A stretch of 64,000 nt of DNA from Kordiimonas aestuarii (GCF_025574465.1 NZ_JAOBPP010000020.1:290549-354548); one strand, 5' to 3'. Positions 45,331 through 55,590 are shown, numbered from the stretch's first letter. Translations and numbers: made by a program. Notes: generated by a model from the sequence alone, not told the origin.

Positions 45331-46320
45331 CTAGCCCTGCAACAGTCTCGCTGCCTCGGGCGCAAAATAGGTCAGCACACCATCCGCACCAGCCCGTTTG
45401 AACGACAGCAGGGCTTCCATGATCACGGTATCCCGGTCCAGCCAGCCGTTTTGTGCAGCGGCGGTCAGCATGGCGTATTCGCCTGACACCTGATAGGCGT
45501 AGGTTGGCACACCAAAACGGTCTTTCACTTCACGGATGATATCAAGGTAAGGCATACCCGGCTTGATCATCACGCTGTCAGCACCTTCATGAATGTCCAG
45601 TTCAACTTCACGGATCGCTTCAAGCCGGTTGGCCGGGTCCATCTGGTAGGTTTTTTTGTCGCCCTTCAGTACGCCGGTTGAACCCACCGCGTCGCGGAAC
45701 GGGCCATAAAAGCCGGAGGCATATTTGGCGCTATAGGCCATGACCTGCACATGGGCAAAGCCCGCTTTGTCAAGTTCATCCCGGATGGCGCCAATACGGC
45801 CGTCCATCATGTCCGAGGGAGCGATGATGTCGGCGCCTGCTTCGGCCTGCACGACCGCCTGCTGGACCAGCATGCCCACGGTTTCATCGTTGAGGATGCG
45901 CCCGTCTTCTACAAGGCCGTCTTGTCCGTGGCTTGTGTAGGGGTCCAGAGCCACGTCCGCCAACAGTCCTACCTCGGGCACGGCATTCTTGATCGCCCGC
46001 ATGGCGGTGTTGATCAGGTTATCGGCGTTCAGCGCTTCGTCACCGCGGTCACAGCGCAGGCCTGCAGGGGTGTTGGGGAAGAGGGCAATACACGGGATGC
46101 CAAGGCTACGGGCTTCTTTTGCGGCTTCGACAGCCTTGTCGACCGATAGCCGGTTTACGCCGGGCATGCTTGCGACAGCTTCCACTTCGCCTTTGCCTTC
46201 ACGGATGAAGATCGGCCAGATCAGGTCATTCGCCGTGACAGCATTTTCGCGCACCATGCGGCGGGACCAGTCGTGCGCGCGAGGGCGCCGCATGCGGGTG
46301 GCAGGAAAACGTGCTGTCAT
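45331..46320 (-). CDS. hemB: Delta-aminolevulinic acid dehydratase (porphobilinogen synthase)
   Basis: 329 aa. Condenses two ALA molecules to porphobilinogen. The two Schiff-base lysine regions are VQVMAYSAKYASGFYGPFRDA and DSVMIKPGMPYLDII. In place of the zinc-binding triple-Cys motif it has ADVALDPYTSHGQDG, which puts it in the magnesium-type group, as usual for alphaproteobacteria. It is the second step after hemA, located 870 bp away on the opposite strand. Confidence 0.96.
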   Translation of the reverse strand: MTARFPATRMRRPRAHDWSRRMVRENAVTANDLIWPIFIREGKGEVEAVASMPGVNRLSVDKAVEAAKEARSLGIPCIALFPNTPAGLRCDRGDEALNADNLINTAMRAIKNAVPEVGLLADVALDPYTSHGQDGLVEDGRILNDETVGMLVQQAVVQAEAGADIIAPSDMMDGRIGAIRDELDKAGFAHVQVMAYSAKYASGFYGPFRDAVGSTGVLKGDKKTYQMDPANRLEAIREVELDIHEGADSVMIKPGMPYLDIIREVKDRFGVPTYAYQVSGEYAMLTAAAQNGWLDRDTVIMEALLSFKRAGADGVLTYFAPEAARLLQG

Positions 46321-46569
46321 GGCTTGTCCTTCAGGCTTATCACAGAGGGTGAAATCTGGCAGCTACTTTATGTGCTAACGTGCTGCCTGTCACCTCCCGT
46401 CATAGGCGCCGCGACACCGGGCCGCAAGACCTGAATAACTGTGAGTGATCATAGGGCGTATTGTGATAATTTAGCGCTAATTTTATTATTAACATTGCGT
46501 TAAATCTTATCGAACACAGTGTTTTCTCGAAGATTCGATGAAAATCTAACCTAAATCGGGCGAAAGAAC

Positions 46570-47049
46570 ATGACCGGCTACGACTTTAACGACCCAAAAT
46601 TTCTCTTTCTAGACATACTGTCGCTGGTTGAGCGCCTGCACAGGCGGCTGCTTGACGTACTCAAGAACCATCTGGAGCATATCGGACGCAACGACCTCAA
46701 TCCGGTGCAGGCTCTGCTTCTGCATAATATCGGCGAACATGAGATGACCGCGGGTGAGTTGAAGACCCGTGGGTATTACCAGGGATCGAACGTGTCCTAT
46801 AACCTCAAGAAACTGGTTGAAATGGGGTATCTCAGGCACGAACGTTCCGACTATGATCGTCGTGCTGTGCGTATTTCCTTAACTGATAAGGGCTATGAAA
46901 TACGTAAAATGATTGACGATCTTTATATGCAACACCTTGAAGAGCTGATGCAGGATGATCTTGTTAGCCATGACGAACTGAAGAATCTGCGCAAAAACCT
47001 GCGTAATCTGGAGCGTTACTGGTCGGATAAATTGCACTTCGGTCTTTAA
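46570..47049 (+). CDS. ldtR: MarR-family regulator, LdtR-like
   Basis: 159 aa winged-helix protein: DLNPVQALLLHNIGEHEMTAGE, recognition helix GSNVSYNLKKLVEMGYLRHER, wing SDYDRRAVRISLTDKG. The full-length pattern, including the C-terminal helix ELKNLRKNLRNLERYW, matches the alphaproteobacterial LdtR family linked to L,D-transpeptidase and envelope-stress control. The upstream 249 bp contain an AT-rich promoter-like stretch and no gene. It is followed by hemA on the same strand. Confidence 0.85.
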   Translation: MTGYDFNDPKFLFLDILSLVERLHRRLLDVLKNHLEHIGRNDLNPVQALLLHNIGEHEMTAGELKTRGYYQGSNVSYNLKKLVEMGYLRHERSDYDRRAVRISLTDKGYEIRKMIDDLYMQHLEELMQDDLVSHDELKNLRKNLRNLERYWSDKLHFGL

Positions 47050-47190
47050 ATCTTCCGTCATTTGACTTAAGTCATTGGCAGAGTCGATTTCTGAGTGCGA
47101 CAATTTCGCAGGTAGACGTGCCTTAGGTGATTGCGTTACAAGGCGCGCACCGGTAAACTCCGAAGTGTTGCACAGAAGACGGAATGCCCG

Positions 47191-48408
47191 ATGGATTACG
47201 AAAAGATCTTTGCTGACGCGATTGAAGCGGTGAAGGCTGAAGGCCGGTACCGTGTATTTGCGGATATCTCGCGCGAGCGCGGCAACTTTCCCCGTGCCTT
47301 GCGGCACGACGCGGGTGACAACGCCCGCGCCATCACCGTCTGGTGCTCAAACGATTATCTCGGCATGGGCCAGCACCCCAAGGTGCTTGAGGCAATGCAC
47401 GCTGCGCTTGATGAAACAGGGGCTGGCGCAGGCGGTACCCGCAATATCGCCGGCAATAACCATTATCATGTGCTTCTTGAAGAAGAGTTGGCGGAACTGC
47501 ACGGCAAGGAAAGTGCGCTGCTGTTCACCTCTGGTTACATCTCCAACGAAGCGACGCTTTCCACCATCGCAAAGCTTTTGCCCGGCTGCGTTGTATTCTC
47601 GGACTCGATGAACCACGCTTCGATGATTCAGGGCATCCGCAACTCTGGTGCGCAGAAGCATATCTTCCGCCACAACGACCTTGAACACCTTGAAGAGCTG
47701 CTGAAGGCCGCCGATCCGAAGGCGCCGAAGATCATCGCCTTTGAATCTGTGTATTCCATGGACGGTGATATTGCGCCGATTGGGGCGATCTGTGACCTGG
47801 CGGATAAATACGGTGCCATGACCTACCTTGACGAAGTGCATGCGGTCGGCCTTTACGGCAAGCGCGGCGGTGGTGTTTCGGAGCGCGATGGCGTTGCGCA
47901 CCGCTTGACAATCGTTGAGGGGACGCTCGGTAAGGCATTTGGTGTGATGGGCGGCTACATCACTTCATCAAAAGCCCTTGTAGATGTGGTCAGGAGCTAT
48001 GCTTCCGGCTTTATCTTTACGACCGCGCTCAGCCCTGTGCTGGCGGCCGGTGCCCTTGCCAGTATCCGCCACCTCAAGGGCAGCAATGATGAGCGCATCG
48101 CCCATCAGGAACGTGCGGCGAAGCTGAAGGCGCGTCTGCGCGCTGCCAATATTCCTGTCATGGACTCGGAAAGCCACATCGTCCCTGTGTTTGTAGGCGA
48201 TCCCGTTCTGTGCAAGGACGTGTCGGACCTTCTTCTCAACGAATATGGCATTTACGTTCAGCCCATCAATTACCCGACTGTGCCCCGCGGCACCGAACGT
48301 CTGCGGTTTACGCCAGGCCCGCTGCATGATGACAATGTCATGGATGGACTTGTGGAAGCGCTGGGTGATGTTTGGTCGCGCCTTAGCCTCAAACGTAAAG
48401 TCGGCTAG
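47191..48408 (+). CDS. hemA: 5-aminolevulinate synthase
   Basis: 405 aa from the ATG at 47191 ([12 protein letters not shown] is the usual family start; an in-frame upstream start at 47131 would add 20 unrelated residues). Makes ALA from glycine and succinyl-CoA, the Shemin route. PLP-fold motifs: [45 protein letters not shown] and the PLP lysine in [14 protein letters not shown] small conserved protein gene follows after 15 bp. Confidence 0.96.
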   Translation: MDYEKIFADAIEAVKAEGRYRVFADISRERGNFPRALRHDAGDNARAITVWCSNDYLGMGQHPKVLEAMHAALDETGAGAGGTRNIAGNNHYHVLLEEELAELHGKESALLFTSGYISNEATLSTIAKLLPGCVVFSDSMNHASMIQGIRNSGAQKHIFRHNDLEHLEELLKAADPKAPKIIAFESVYSMDGDIAPIGAICDLADKYGAMTYLDEVHAVGLYGKRGGGVSERDGVAHRLTIVEGTLGKAFGVMGGYITSSKALVDVVRSYASGFIFTTALSPVLAAGALASIRHLKGSNDERIAHQERAAKLKARLRAANIPVMDSESHIVPVFVGDPVLCKDVSDLLLNEYGIYVQPINYPTVPRGTERLRFTPGPLHDDNVMDGLVEALGDVWSRLSLKRKVG

Positions 48409-48423
48409 GCGGAGATACTGGCC

Positions 48424-48642
48424 ATGCCAGTCCCCACACGTATCATTATTGAATTTATCCCCGTCGGCAATTCGGTGAAGGTTTGTGCTATCTGCGAAGA
48501 TACTGGCTTTGAGGTCAGTATTGTCGGTGATCGGCGTGCCAGCCAGAAAGAGCTCGAAGCGGTGGCTGTCAGGAAGCTCAAGTTCATGATGGCCAAACAG
48601 GACGAGGCGGCAGCAAAAAAAGGCCGAGGCTTCATCGTTTGA
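48424..48642 (+). CDS. Small conserved alphaproteobacterial protein (DUF6898-like)
   Basis: 72 aa with GGCGGAGATA upstream of the ATG. The pattern EFIPVGNSVKVCAICEDTGFEVSIVG followed by a helix (SQKELEAVAVRKLKFMM) resembles a small family of alphaproteobacterial proteins that I recall as DUF6898; this assignment is from memory. No signal peptide or known catalytic motif. It follows hemA on the same strand, so it is likely cotranscribed. Function unknown. Confidence 0.65.
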   Translation: MPVPTRIIIEFIPVGNSVKVCAICEDTGFEVSIVGDRRASQKELEAVAVRKLKFMMAKQDEAAAKKGRGFIV

Positions 48643-48696
48643 GTTAGGTGAGATTTTTCAAGTTTTGAATGTTTCGGTTTTCGCGATGATTGTAGC

Positions 48697-49110
48697 TTAG
48701 CGTTTTTTACCAAGGCCAATCTTTTTCGCGAATGCAGAGCGTTTTGCAGCGTATGAGGGTGCAACCATGGGGTAGTCGGCGGGCAGTCCCCATTTGGCGC
48801 GGTACTCCTCAGGGCTCAGATTATAGCGTGTGCGCAGGTAGCGCTTGAGCATCTTGAGCTTTTTACCGTCTTCAAGGCAGATGATATAGTCGTTACTGAA
48901 CGATTTTTTCACCGGTACGGCAGGTGTCAGAGACTGGTCCGGGCCAGCATCTGCATCGTTCAGCGAATATAGTGTGGAATACACTGTCTTGATAACTTCC
49001 GGCAGCTTTTCAGACTCGACTGTATTGTTGCTTACGTATGCCGTTACAATATCAGCAGCCAAGCCGAGCATTAGGTCGTCGCCGTTTGTTTCTAATCTAT
49101 TATCAGGCAT
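48697..49110 (-). CDS. mucR: MucR/Ros-family transcriptional regulator lacking the zinc His ligands
   Basis: 137 aa. The family core is clear: ADIVTAYVSNNTV near the N-terminus, then YIICLEDGKKLKMLKRYL, YNLSPEEYRAKWGLPADYPM and AAKRSAFAKKIGLGKK. In zinc-binding Ros/MucR proteins the segment after CLEDGKK reads LKRHLxTHH/Y; here it is LKRYLRTRY (about residues 88-96), so both His ligands are missing while Cys78 and Asp81 remain. Zinc-free relatives that still bind DNA are known in this family. MucR proteins control exopolysaccharide, motility and cell-cycle genes by binding AT-rich sites, so it may regulate the XrtA locus; that is inference. Confidence 0.92.
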   Translation of the reverse strand: MPDNRLETNGDDLMLGLAADIVTAYVSNNTVESEKLPEVIKTVYSTLYSLNDADAGPDQSLTPAVPVKKSFSNDYIICLEDGKKLKMLKRYLRTRYNLSPEEYRAKWGLPADYPMVAPSYAAKRSAFAKKIGLGKKR

Positions 49111-49360
49111 TTAATCGGCGCTCCGGTAGGAAGTTAATATGCGATGTTTATTGCAGCATTTCATGTGGGAATTCAACAGTAAATAGTCGCCGTTAATGAT
49201 TTTAGTTATTAATAAATCGTTAATAAAAAAGATTAACAAGTAATTAAATCAGATATTGTTATGCGCGCTACGATTGCTGCTTGTGACGAACAGTATGCTT
49301 GGGTTCGACTTGGAACTATGTTAATCAGGCGCTGCTTTTAAAGGTTTGCCGCTTTGGCAT
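49111..49360. promoter_or_regulatory. AT-rich divergent promoter region of mucR and rpiB
   Basis: About 49185-49262 is strikingly AT-rich with many TA steps (TTATTAATAAATCGTTAATA and similar). MucR proteins prefer such DNA and commonly regulate their own gene. No ORF is present. Confidence 0.5.
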
Positions 49361-49831
49361 ATGTCACAACCTCCAGAACCGGATCAGAAAATCATGGGTG
49401 CAGAAACGATTGCCGTTGCCAGCGACCACGCTGGCTTCGATCTCAAGGAAGACATTAAAGAAGATCTCAAGGCCCGTGGCTTTGACGTACTTGACCTTGG
49501 TTGTCATGGCCCCGAGTCCGTTGATTATCCGGATTTTGGTATCGCAATGGGAAAAGCAATCGCCAGTGGTGATGCAAAACGTGGCGTTGTGGTTTGCGGC
49601 TCCGGTATCGGTATTTCAATCGCGGCCAACCGTAACCCGGCAGTGCGGGCTGCACTCGTGCAAACAGGCCTTGCCGCACGGCTCGCACGCCAGCACAACG
49701 ACGCGAATGTCCTGGCTCTGGGTGCGCGGCTGATCGGCGTTGAGACCGCCCGGGACTGCGTGGATAATTTCCTTAATACCGATTTTGAAGGCGGCCGCCA
49801 CCAAAGGCGGGTCGACAAACTCGGCGCTTGA
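49361..49831 (+). CDS. rpiB: Ribose 5-phosphate isomerase B
   Basis: About 156 aa. Motifs: IAVASDHAGFDLKEDIKEDL, DLGCHGPESVDYPDFGIAMG, the active-site Cys in VVVCGSGIGISIAANR and RLARQHNDANVLALGARLIG. Interconverts ribose 5-phosphate and ribulose 5-phosphate, which also supplies the riboflavin genes downstream. The start is uncertain: ATG at 49361 or the ATG at 49394 just before the conserved core. It is 69 bp upstream of glyA, an order common in alphaproteobacteria. Confidence 0.94.
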   Translation: MSQPPEPDQKIMGAETIAVASDHAGFDLKEDIKEDLKARGFDVLDLGCHGPESVDYPDFGIAMGKAIASGDAKRGVVVCGSGIGISIAANRNPAVRAALVQTGLAARLARQHNDANVLALGARLIGVETARDCVDNFLNTDFEGGRHQRRVDKLGA

Positions 49832-49900
49832 GGGTAGACCAAGTCACTGCTCAATTCATGCCTAGTTACATGCCCACATATCTGCTCAGGGATTTACGCC

Positions 49901-51193
49901 ATGACCAAATTCACCCAAGCCGGATTTTTCACCAGTCACCTCTCTGAAACCGACCCGGAATTGCTCGCGTCGCTGGATGGTGAGCTGAAGCGTCAGCAGG
50001 ATCAGATCGAACTCATTGCGAGCGAGAATATCGTCAGCCGCGCCGTGCTCGAGGCGCAGGGTTCTGTTCTGACCAACAAATATGCCGAAGGTTATTCAGG
50101 CCGCCGTTACTATCAGGGCTGTCACCATGTTGATATTGCAGAAGACTTGGCGGTGGCGCGCGCGAAAAAGCTCTTCAACGCGGGTTTTGTCAACGTGCAG
50201 CCCCACTCGGGCGCGCAGGCAAATGGTGCGGTGATGCTGGCGCTGACCAAGCCGGGCGACACCATCATGGGTATGTCGCTCGATGCTGGTGGCCACCTGA
50301 CCCACGGTGCGGCGCCTGCCCTTTCCGGCAAGTGGTTCAATGCCGTACAATATGGTGTGCGCCGCGAAGACGCGCTGATCGACTATGATCAGGTTGCCGA
50401 AATGGCGATGGAGCACAAGCCGACAATCATCATCGCCGGTGGCTCGGCATACCCGCGTGTGATCGATTTCAAGCGTTTCCGCGAGATCGCGGATAGCGTT
50501 GGCGCGCTGTTGATGGTTGATATGGCGCACTTTGCGGGTCTTGTGGCTGGTGGTGAGCATCCAAACCCGCTTGAATACGCCGATGTTGTTACCACAACGA
50601 CACATAAAACCCTGCGCGGCCCGCGTGGCGGAATGGTCCTGACCAACCGCGAAGATATCGCGAAAAAGATCAACTCCGCGGTCTTCCCCGGCTTGCAGGG
50701 TGGCCCGCTGATGCATGTGATCGCGGCCAAGGCTGTGGCTTTTGGCGAAGCGCTGAAGCCCGAGTTCAAGGACTATGCGGCACAGGTTGTCAAAAATGCC
50801 AAGGTGCTGGCAGCGCGTCTGAAGGAAAACGGTTTTGATATCGTCTCCGGCGGTACCGACACCCATGTTGTGCTTGTTGACCTGCGGCCCAAAAAGCTGA
50901 CAGGGAAAGCAGCCGACGAAGCGCTTGAGCGGGCATTCATGACCTGCAATAAAAACGGTGTGCCGTTTGACCCCGAGAAGCCGTTTATCACTTCGGGCAT
51001 CCGTCTTGGCACGCCAGCAGGCACCACGCGTGGTTTTGCCGAGGCCGAGTTCACGGCAATTGCAGACATGATTACAGAGGTGCTTGACGGTCTCGCCGCC
51101 AACCCCGACGATAACACCGCAGCCGAAGAAGCCGCCCGCAAAAAAGTTGCCGAACTTTGTGAACGCTTCCCCATCTATACACAATTGGGCTAA
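49901..51193 (+). CDS. glyA: Serine hydroxymethyltransferase
   Basis: 430 aa. PLP enzyme converting serine and tetrahydrofolate to glycine and methylene-tetrahydrofolate. Motifs: [52 protein letters not shown] and the PLP lysine in [16 protein letters not shown]. Full family length. Its glycine product feeds ALA synthase. nrdR follows after 85 bp. Confidence 0.97.
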   Translation: MTKFTQAGFFTSHLSETDPELLASLDGELKRQQDQIELIASENIVSRAVLEAQGSVLTNKYAEGYSGRRYYQGCHHVDIAEDLAVARAKKLFNAGFVNVQPHSGAQANGAVMLALTKPGDTIMGMSLDAGGHLTHGAAPALSGKWFNAVQYGVRREDALIDYDQVAEMAMEHKPTIIIAGGSAYPRVIDFKRFREIADSVGALLMVDMAHFAGLVAGGEHPNPLEYADVVTTTTHKTLRGPRGGMVLTNREDIAKKINSAVFPGLQGGPLMHVIAAKAVAFGEALKPEFKDYAAQVVKNAKVLAARLKENGFDIVSGGTDTHVVLVDLRPKKLTGKAADEALERAFMTCNKNGVPFDPEKPFITSGIRLGTPAGTTRGFAEAEFTAIADMITEVLDGLAANPDDNTAAEEAARKKVAELCERFPIYTQLG

Positions 51194-51278
51194 GCTGGTT
51201 GCAGGTAGGTGTGGGTCAGGCTCATCGGGGCGTGGCCCATGCTGAAAAAGGAAGAAATCAGGGGGAGTTAGGGGCGCC

Positions 51279-51761
51279 ATGCGTTGTCCGTTTTGTCAAC
51301 ACGAAGACACTCAGGTCAAGGATTCACGGCCGACCGACGATAAGTCGGCGATCCGCAGGCGGCGGTTTTGCCCTGCATGCGGAGCTAGATTCACCACATT
51401 TGAACGGGTGCAACTGCGCGAGCTTACGGTTGTCAAAAAGACGGGCCGCAAGGTGCCGTTTGAACGCAACAAGCTGGAGCGCTCCCTTGATATCGCGCTG
51501 AGGAAACGTCCGGTTGACCCGGACCGGGTTGAGCGCATGATCAACGGTATTGTGCGACGGCTCGAATCGATGGGCGAAAATGAGGTGGACAGCGAACAGA
51601 TAGGTCGCCTCGTGATGGAAGGGCTTGAGAGCCTCGATCAGGTTGCTTATGTGCGCTACGCGTCCGTGTACCGGAACTTCCGTGAAGCGTCTGATTTTGA
51701 AAAGTTCCTCGGCAAAATGACCGGTACCGAGGAAGACGAGGTTTTCCGCGAGGAACCCTGA
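51279..51761 (+). CDS. nrdR: Transcriptional repressor NrdR
   Basis: 160 aa. The N-terminal zinc ribbon has [18 protein letters not shown] and [17 protein letters not shown] (two CxxC pairs); the ATP-cone follows ([20 protein letters not shown]). Represses ribonucleotide reductase genes when dATP is high. The glyA-nrdR-ribD order is typical of alphaproteobacteria. The ribD GTG lies 13 bp downstream. Confidence 0.97.
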   Translation: MRCPFCQHEDTQVKDSRPTDDKSAIRRRRFCPACGARFTTFERVQLRELTVVKKTGRKVPFERNKLERSLDIALRKRPVDPDRVERMINGIVRRLESMGENEVDSEQIGRLVMEGLESLDQVAYVRYASVYRNFREASDFEKFLGKMTGTEEDEVFREEP

Positions 51762-51774
51762 ACGGGAGCCGACG

Positions 51775-52869
51775 GTGGCAACTACCCGTGAAGACGAGAA
51801 ACATATGAAAATCGCGCTGGGCCTTGCCCGGCGCGGTCTTGGCATGGTGGCCCCAAACCCTGCCGTAGGCTGTGTTATTGTAAAAGATAACCTCATTGTC
51901 GGCCAAGGCTTTACCCAAAGGGGTGGCAGGCCGCATGCCGAAACCGTGGCACTTGCGCAGGCGGGCGACCGGGCACTTGGTGCGACGGCATATGTGACGC
52001 TTGAACCCTGTTCCCATACCGGCCATACCGGGCCGTGCGCCCAGGCGCTCATCACGGCAGGCATCAGTCGCGCAGTGTGCGCAACCGGTGACCCCGACCC
52101 GCGCGTGTCCGGTCGTGGCTTCGACATGCTGCGGGCAGCAGGTATTAGGGTGGACGTTGGCGCTGGGCAGGTTGAAGCCGCGCGTATCAACGCGGGTTTT
52201 TTCCTGAAAGTGCGCGAAGGTCGTCCGCTTTTCACGCTCAAGATGGCGTCCAGCATGGATGGCCGCATCGCGCTTGCAAACGGTGAAAGCAAGTGGATTA
52301 CCGGGCCCGAAGCGCGCGCCTGTGGCCACCTTTTGCGCGCGCAGCACGACGCCATCCTTATCGGCGTGGGCACAGCACTTGCCGATGATCCCGCCCTTGA
52401 CTGCCGCCTTCCAGGGCTGGAAGACCGGTCGCCCACCCGCATCGTTCTGGACCGCAGGTTACGCATCAGCGCCGATAGCACGTTGGTTGAAACTGCAAGG
52501 AATATCCCGACATTGGTTCTGTGCCAGTCAGCGGATGCCCAAAAACAACAACGGCTTGAAAGCGCAGGTGTCGAGGTCATGCAGCTTAATGACCTGAGCG
52601 ATATGATGTCGGTTGCCACGGCACTGGGCGAACGCGGCTTGACCCGCGTGCTGGTGGAAGGCGGGGGGCAGGTGCATGCGTCGTTTCTGAAAAGCGGGCT
52701 TGCAGACAGGGTTGAGCATTTTACCGCGCCAAAGCTGATTGGTGGTGACGGCAAAGCCATGACCGCAGATTTGGGACTTGCCAGCTTGGGGGATGCGCTC
52801 CATTTAACGTGCAAATCAATTCGCCCTCTCGGGGCGGATATGCTTGCATCCTATGAAAAGCCGGAGTAA
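51775..52869 (+). CDS. ribD: Bifunctional riboflavin deaminase/reductase RibD
   Basis: 364 aa, GTG start. The N-terminal cytidine-deaminase-like domain binds zinc through HAETVAL and EPCSHTGHTGPC. The C-terminal reductase domain shows FTLKMASSMDGRIA, GVGTALADDPALDCRLPG and VLVEGGGQVHASFL. Carries out the second and third steps of riboflavin synthesis. First of the rib run ribD-ribE-ribB-ribH. No FMN riboswitch is visible upstream. Confidence 0.96.
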   Translation: MATTREDEKHMKIALGLARRGLGMVAPNPAVGCVIVKDNLIVGQGFTQRGGRPHAETVALAQAGDRALGATAYVTLEPCSHTGHTGPCAQALITAGISRAVCATGDPDPRVSGRGFDMLRAAGIRVDVGAGQVEAARINAGFFLKVREGRPLFTLKMASSMDGRIALANGESKWITGPEARACGHLLRAQHDAILIGVGTALADDPALDCRLPGLEDRSPTRIVLDRRLRISADSTLVETARNIPTLVLCQSADAQKQQRLESAGVEVMQLNDLSDMMSVATALGERGLTRVLVEGGGQVHASFLKSGLADRVEHFTAPKLIGGDGKAMTADLGLASLGDALHLTCKSIRPLGADMLASYEKPE

Positions 52870-52878
52870 CTCAGGCCC

Positions 52879-53478
52879 ATGTTTACCGGAATTGTAACAG
52901 ATGTTGGCCGCGTGACGGCCACCAAAGGCACATCGGATGTGCAGGCTACCATCTCCACCCGCTATGATATGAGCCGGGTGGACATTGGTGCCTCCATCGC
53001 GTGCGCGGGTGTGTGTCTCACCGTTGTTGACAAGGGTGATGGCTGGTTCAAGGCCGATGTGTCAGCAGAAACGCTGAAGGTTACCAACTTGGGCGACTGG
53101 CGCGAGGGGTGCGAGATCAACCTTGAACGGTCCCTCAAACTAGGGGACGAACTGGGCGGACATATCGTCACAGGCCATGTTGATTGTGTTGGCGACATTG
53201 TACGCTTTGACCAATTTGGTGAATCTGTGGTGATGGAGGTTGCGGTACCGCATGCCCACGGTGCCCATGTGGCACAAAAGGGTAGTGTGACGATCGACGG
53301 CGCGTCGCTGACAGTGAATGAGGTTGTGGACGAAGGCGGAGTGACCCGCTTTTCCATCAACCTGATCCCGCATACCCAGTCGGTAACAAGCTTTCGCAAT
53401 TCCAGGCGCGGTGACCGCGTGAATGTAGAATTTGATATTCTGGCGCGCTACGTCGCACGCCTGCAGGACAGAGGGTAA
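52879..53478 (+). CDS. ribE: Riboflavin synthase alpha subunit
   Basis: 199 aa with two homologous barrel halves. It begins [12 protein letters not shown]; the first half has [15 protein letters not shown], the second [14 protein letters not shown] and [15 protein letters not shown], with [15 protein letters not shown] near the end. Dismutates two lumazines to riboflavin. Ten bp after ribD and 3 bp before ribB. Confidence 0.96.
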   Translation: MFTGIVTDVGRVTATKGTSDVQATISTRYDMSRVDIGASIACAGVCLTVVDKGDGWFKADVSAETLKVTNLGDWREGCEINLERSLKLGDELGGHIVTGHVDCVGDIVRFDQFGESVVMEVAVPHAHGAHVAQKGSVTIDGASLTVNEVVDEGGVTRFSINLIPHTQSVTSFRNSRRGDRVNVEFDILARYVARLQDRG

Positions 53479-53481
53479 GCT

Positions 53482-54588
53482 GTGCCACAAGATTTTCTCT
53501 CCCCCATCGAAGATGTGATCGAAGATGCGCGTAACGGCCGCATGTATATTCTCGTGGACGATGAAGACCGTGAAAACGAAGGTGACCTGATCATTCCGGC
53601 CCAGATGGCCACACCGGAAGCGATCAATTTCATGGCGCGTCATGGCCGCGGGCTTATCTGCCTGCCAATGAGCCGCAAACGTGTGGAAGCACTTGAGTTA
53701 CCGCTGATGAGCAGCAACAACCAGGCCCGCCACCAGACCGCTTTCACGGTGTCCATCGAGGCAAAGCAAGGTGTTACCACCGGTATTTCCGCGGCAGACC
53801 GGGCGCGTACTATTGCTGTCGCGATTGATGCCGCGAAGGGCAAGGATGACCTTGCAAGCCCTGGCCATGTCTTCCCGCTTGTGGCGCAGGACGGCGGTGT
53901 TCTGGTGCGTGCAGGGCACACCGAGGCATCTGTGGATATTTCCCGCCTCGCGGGGCTGAACCCGTCAGCTGTTATCTGCGAGATTATGAATGAAGACGGT
54001 ACGATGGCCCGACTGCCGGACCTTGTAGAGTTTGCCAAGGAACATGACCTGAAGGTGGCTACCATCCGCGACCTCATCGCGTATCGCCTCAAGAACGATG
54101 TACTGGTGGAGCGTGTCTCGGAATCAAGCTTCCCGCGCAGAAGCGGTAAAGAGTGGAAGGTGATCGTCTACCGGGCGACGGCAGACCGCCGTGAGACCGT
54201 GGCCCTTGTGCTGGGTGACATTGATGGTGAGGTAGCAACACCGGTGCGCATGCACTCGCTGAACCCGTATGAAGATATTCTCGGGCTTGACCACCCGCGC
54301 ACAGGCCAGTTGCAGCGGGCGATGGACGCCATCGAGGCTGACGGGCAGGGCGTTGTTGTGCTGTTCCCGGGGCTTACTGCCATGCGGCCAAGCCAGCTTC
54401 TTGAAGGCGAAAAAGCGCCGGCGGCCAAAAAGGAAGGCGCGCTCAAGGAATACGGTATCGGCGCGCAAATCCTGCGCGATATCGGTGTGCGGCACATGGT
54501 GCTCTATTCAAATACGCCAAGCCACATTGTTGGCCTTGATGGATACGGCCTTGATGTCGTAGAACAGCGGCCAATTCCGACGGCCTGA
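53482..54588 (+). CDS. ribB: 3,4-dihydroxy-2-butanone 4-phosphate synthase with a degenerate GTP cyclohydrolase II domain
   Basis: 368 aa, GTG start. The N-terminal RibB domain (about 1-205) is intact: [46 protein letters not shown] and [21 protein letters not shown]. The C-terminal RibA-like domain has lost the zinc Cys cluster: where RibA reads HSECLTGDVFGSLRCDCG this protein has [18 protein letters not shown]. It should therefore make the butanone phosphate but not open GTP, and a separate RibA is expected elsewhere. Similar RibB-X fusions are known in proteobacteria. ribH follows after 36 bp. Confidence 0.93.
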   Translation: MPQDFLSPIEDVIEDARNGRMYILVDDEDRENEGDLIIPAQMATPEAINFMARHGRGLICLPMSRKRVEALELPLMSSNNQARHQTAFTVSIEAKQGVTTGISAADRARTIAVAIDAAKGKDDLASPGHVFPLVAQDGGVLVRAGHTEASVDISRLAGLNPSAVICEIMNEDGTMARLPDLVEFAKEHDLKVATIRDLIAYRLKNDVLVERVSESSFPRRSGKEWKVIVYRATADRRETVALVLGDIDGEVATPVRMHSLNPYEDILGLDHPRTGQLQRAMDAIEADGQGVVVLFPGLTAMRPSQLLEGEKAPAAKKEGALKEYGIGAQILRDIGVRHMVLYSNTPSHIVGLDGYGLDVVEQRPIPTA

Positions 54589-54624
54589 TCTGGCCGCCAA
54601 TTATAGAGTTAAGGATTAAACGTT

Positions 54625-55065
54625 ATGGCATCGCCCCATCTGTTGATTGTGGAAGCGCGGTTTTATCAGGAACTGGCCGATGAGCAGGCCCAGGGCGCGA
54701 TTGAGGCGATTGAAGCCGTCGATGCGACATGGGACCGTGTTGCGGTGCCGGGTGCCCTTGAAATCCCGGCGGCAATCAAGTTTGCCCACATCGGTAAAAA
54801 TGTCTCATACGACGGTTACGTGGCACTTGGGTGCGTGATCCGCGGCGAGACCAGCCATTATGATACCGTTTGTGACGAAAGCGCCCGCGGCCTTCAGGAT
54901 CTTGCGCTTCGGTATGATCTTGCGATCGGCAATGGCATACTGACGGTTGAGGACGACAGCCAGGCATGGGCGCGCGCTAACCGGTCTGACAAAAACAAGG
55001 GCGGGGGCGCGGCGGAAGCTGCGCTGGCCATGATAGCCCTTAAAACAAAGTTTGGAGCAAAATAA
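54625..55065 (+). CDS. ribH: 6,7-dimethyl-8-ribityllumazine synthase
   Basis: 146 aa. Motifs: [52 protein letters not shown] (catalytic His in the ETSHYD region) and [17 protein letters not shown]. Condenses the RibB product with the RibD product. The stop overlaps the nusB ATG by one base. Confidence 0.95.
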   Translation: MASPHLLIVEARFYQELADEQAQGAIEAIEAVDATWDRVAVPGALEIPAAIKFAHIGKNVSYDGYVALGCVIRGETSHYDTVCDESARGLQDLALRYDLAIGNGILTVEDDSQAWARANRSDKNKGGGAAEAALAMIALKTKFGAK

Positions 55066-55529
55066 TGGCCGAACGCGGCAAAAAGAAACCAGTAGGTGGC
55101 CCACGTAGCGCGGCCCGCCTTGGTGCAGTGCAGGCGCTTTATCAACTGGAAATGTCAGACGAGCCTAAAGTGCCGATGGTGATTGAAGAATACCTTCGCC
55201 ATCGTCTGGGTGCCGAGATTGAAGGCGACCAGTATGTGGACGCGGATGGTGATCTCTTCTCCGATATCGTGGCCGGTGCATGGAGCCGCGTGGACGAGTT
55301 TGACGAGGCAATTGCGCCGTGTCTGGCAAAAGATTGGCCGCTTGATCGCCTTGAAGCCATTATTCGTGCTATCCTGCGTGCCGGTGCCTATGAACTCACC
55401 GCACGGCCGGATGTGCCGACGGCGGTGATCATCAACGAATATGTCGACATCGCCCATGCTTTTGTTGAGCGGGCGGAAGCTTCATTCGTCAATGGCGTGC
55501 TCGACAAACTGGCAAAGGCTGTCCGCTAA
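55065..55529 (+). CDS. nusB: Transcription antitermination factor NusB
   Basis: 154 aa all-helical protein: RSAARLGAVQALYQLEMSD (Arg-rich first helix), LEAIIRAILRAGAYELTARPDVPTAVIINEYVDIAH and ASFVNGVLDKLAK. Acts with NusE in rRNA antitermination. Coupled to ribH by a one-base overlap, the usual arrangement. Confidence 0.95.
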   Translation: MAERGKKKPVGGPRSAARLGAVQALYQLEMSDEPKVPMVIEEYLRHRLGAEIEGDQYVDADGDLFSDIVAGAWSRVDEFDEAIAPCLAKDWPLDRLEAIIRAILRAGAYELTARPDVPTAVIINEYVDIAHAFVERAEASFVNGVLDKLAKAVR

Positions 55530-55590
55530 GGCGCCTGCCTGCCTTTGCCTCCCACACGGGCGGGGAAACCTGCCCATCTGAGAGGATTAT

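Noticed and set aside
49346..49360. Extended rpiB start at 49346
   Set aside because: The non-ATG start has no good ribosome site and adds residues outside the family; 49361 or 49394 is more plausible.
51324..52814. 496-codon minus-strand ORF opposite nrdR and ribD
   Set aside because: Shadow of two well-conserved genes; no ribosome site and Ser/Arg-rich composition.
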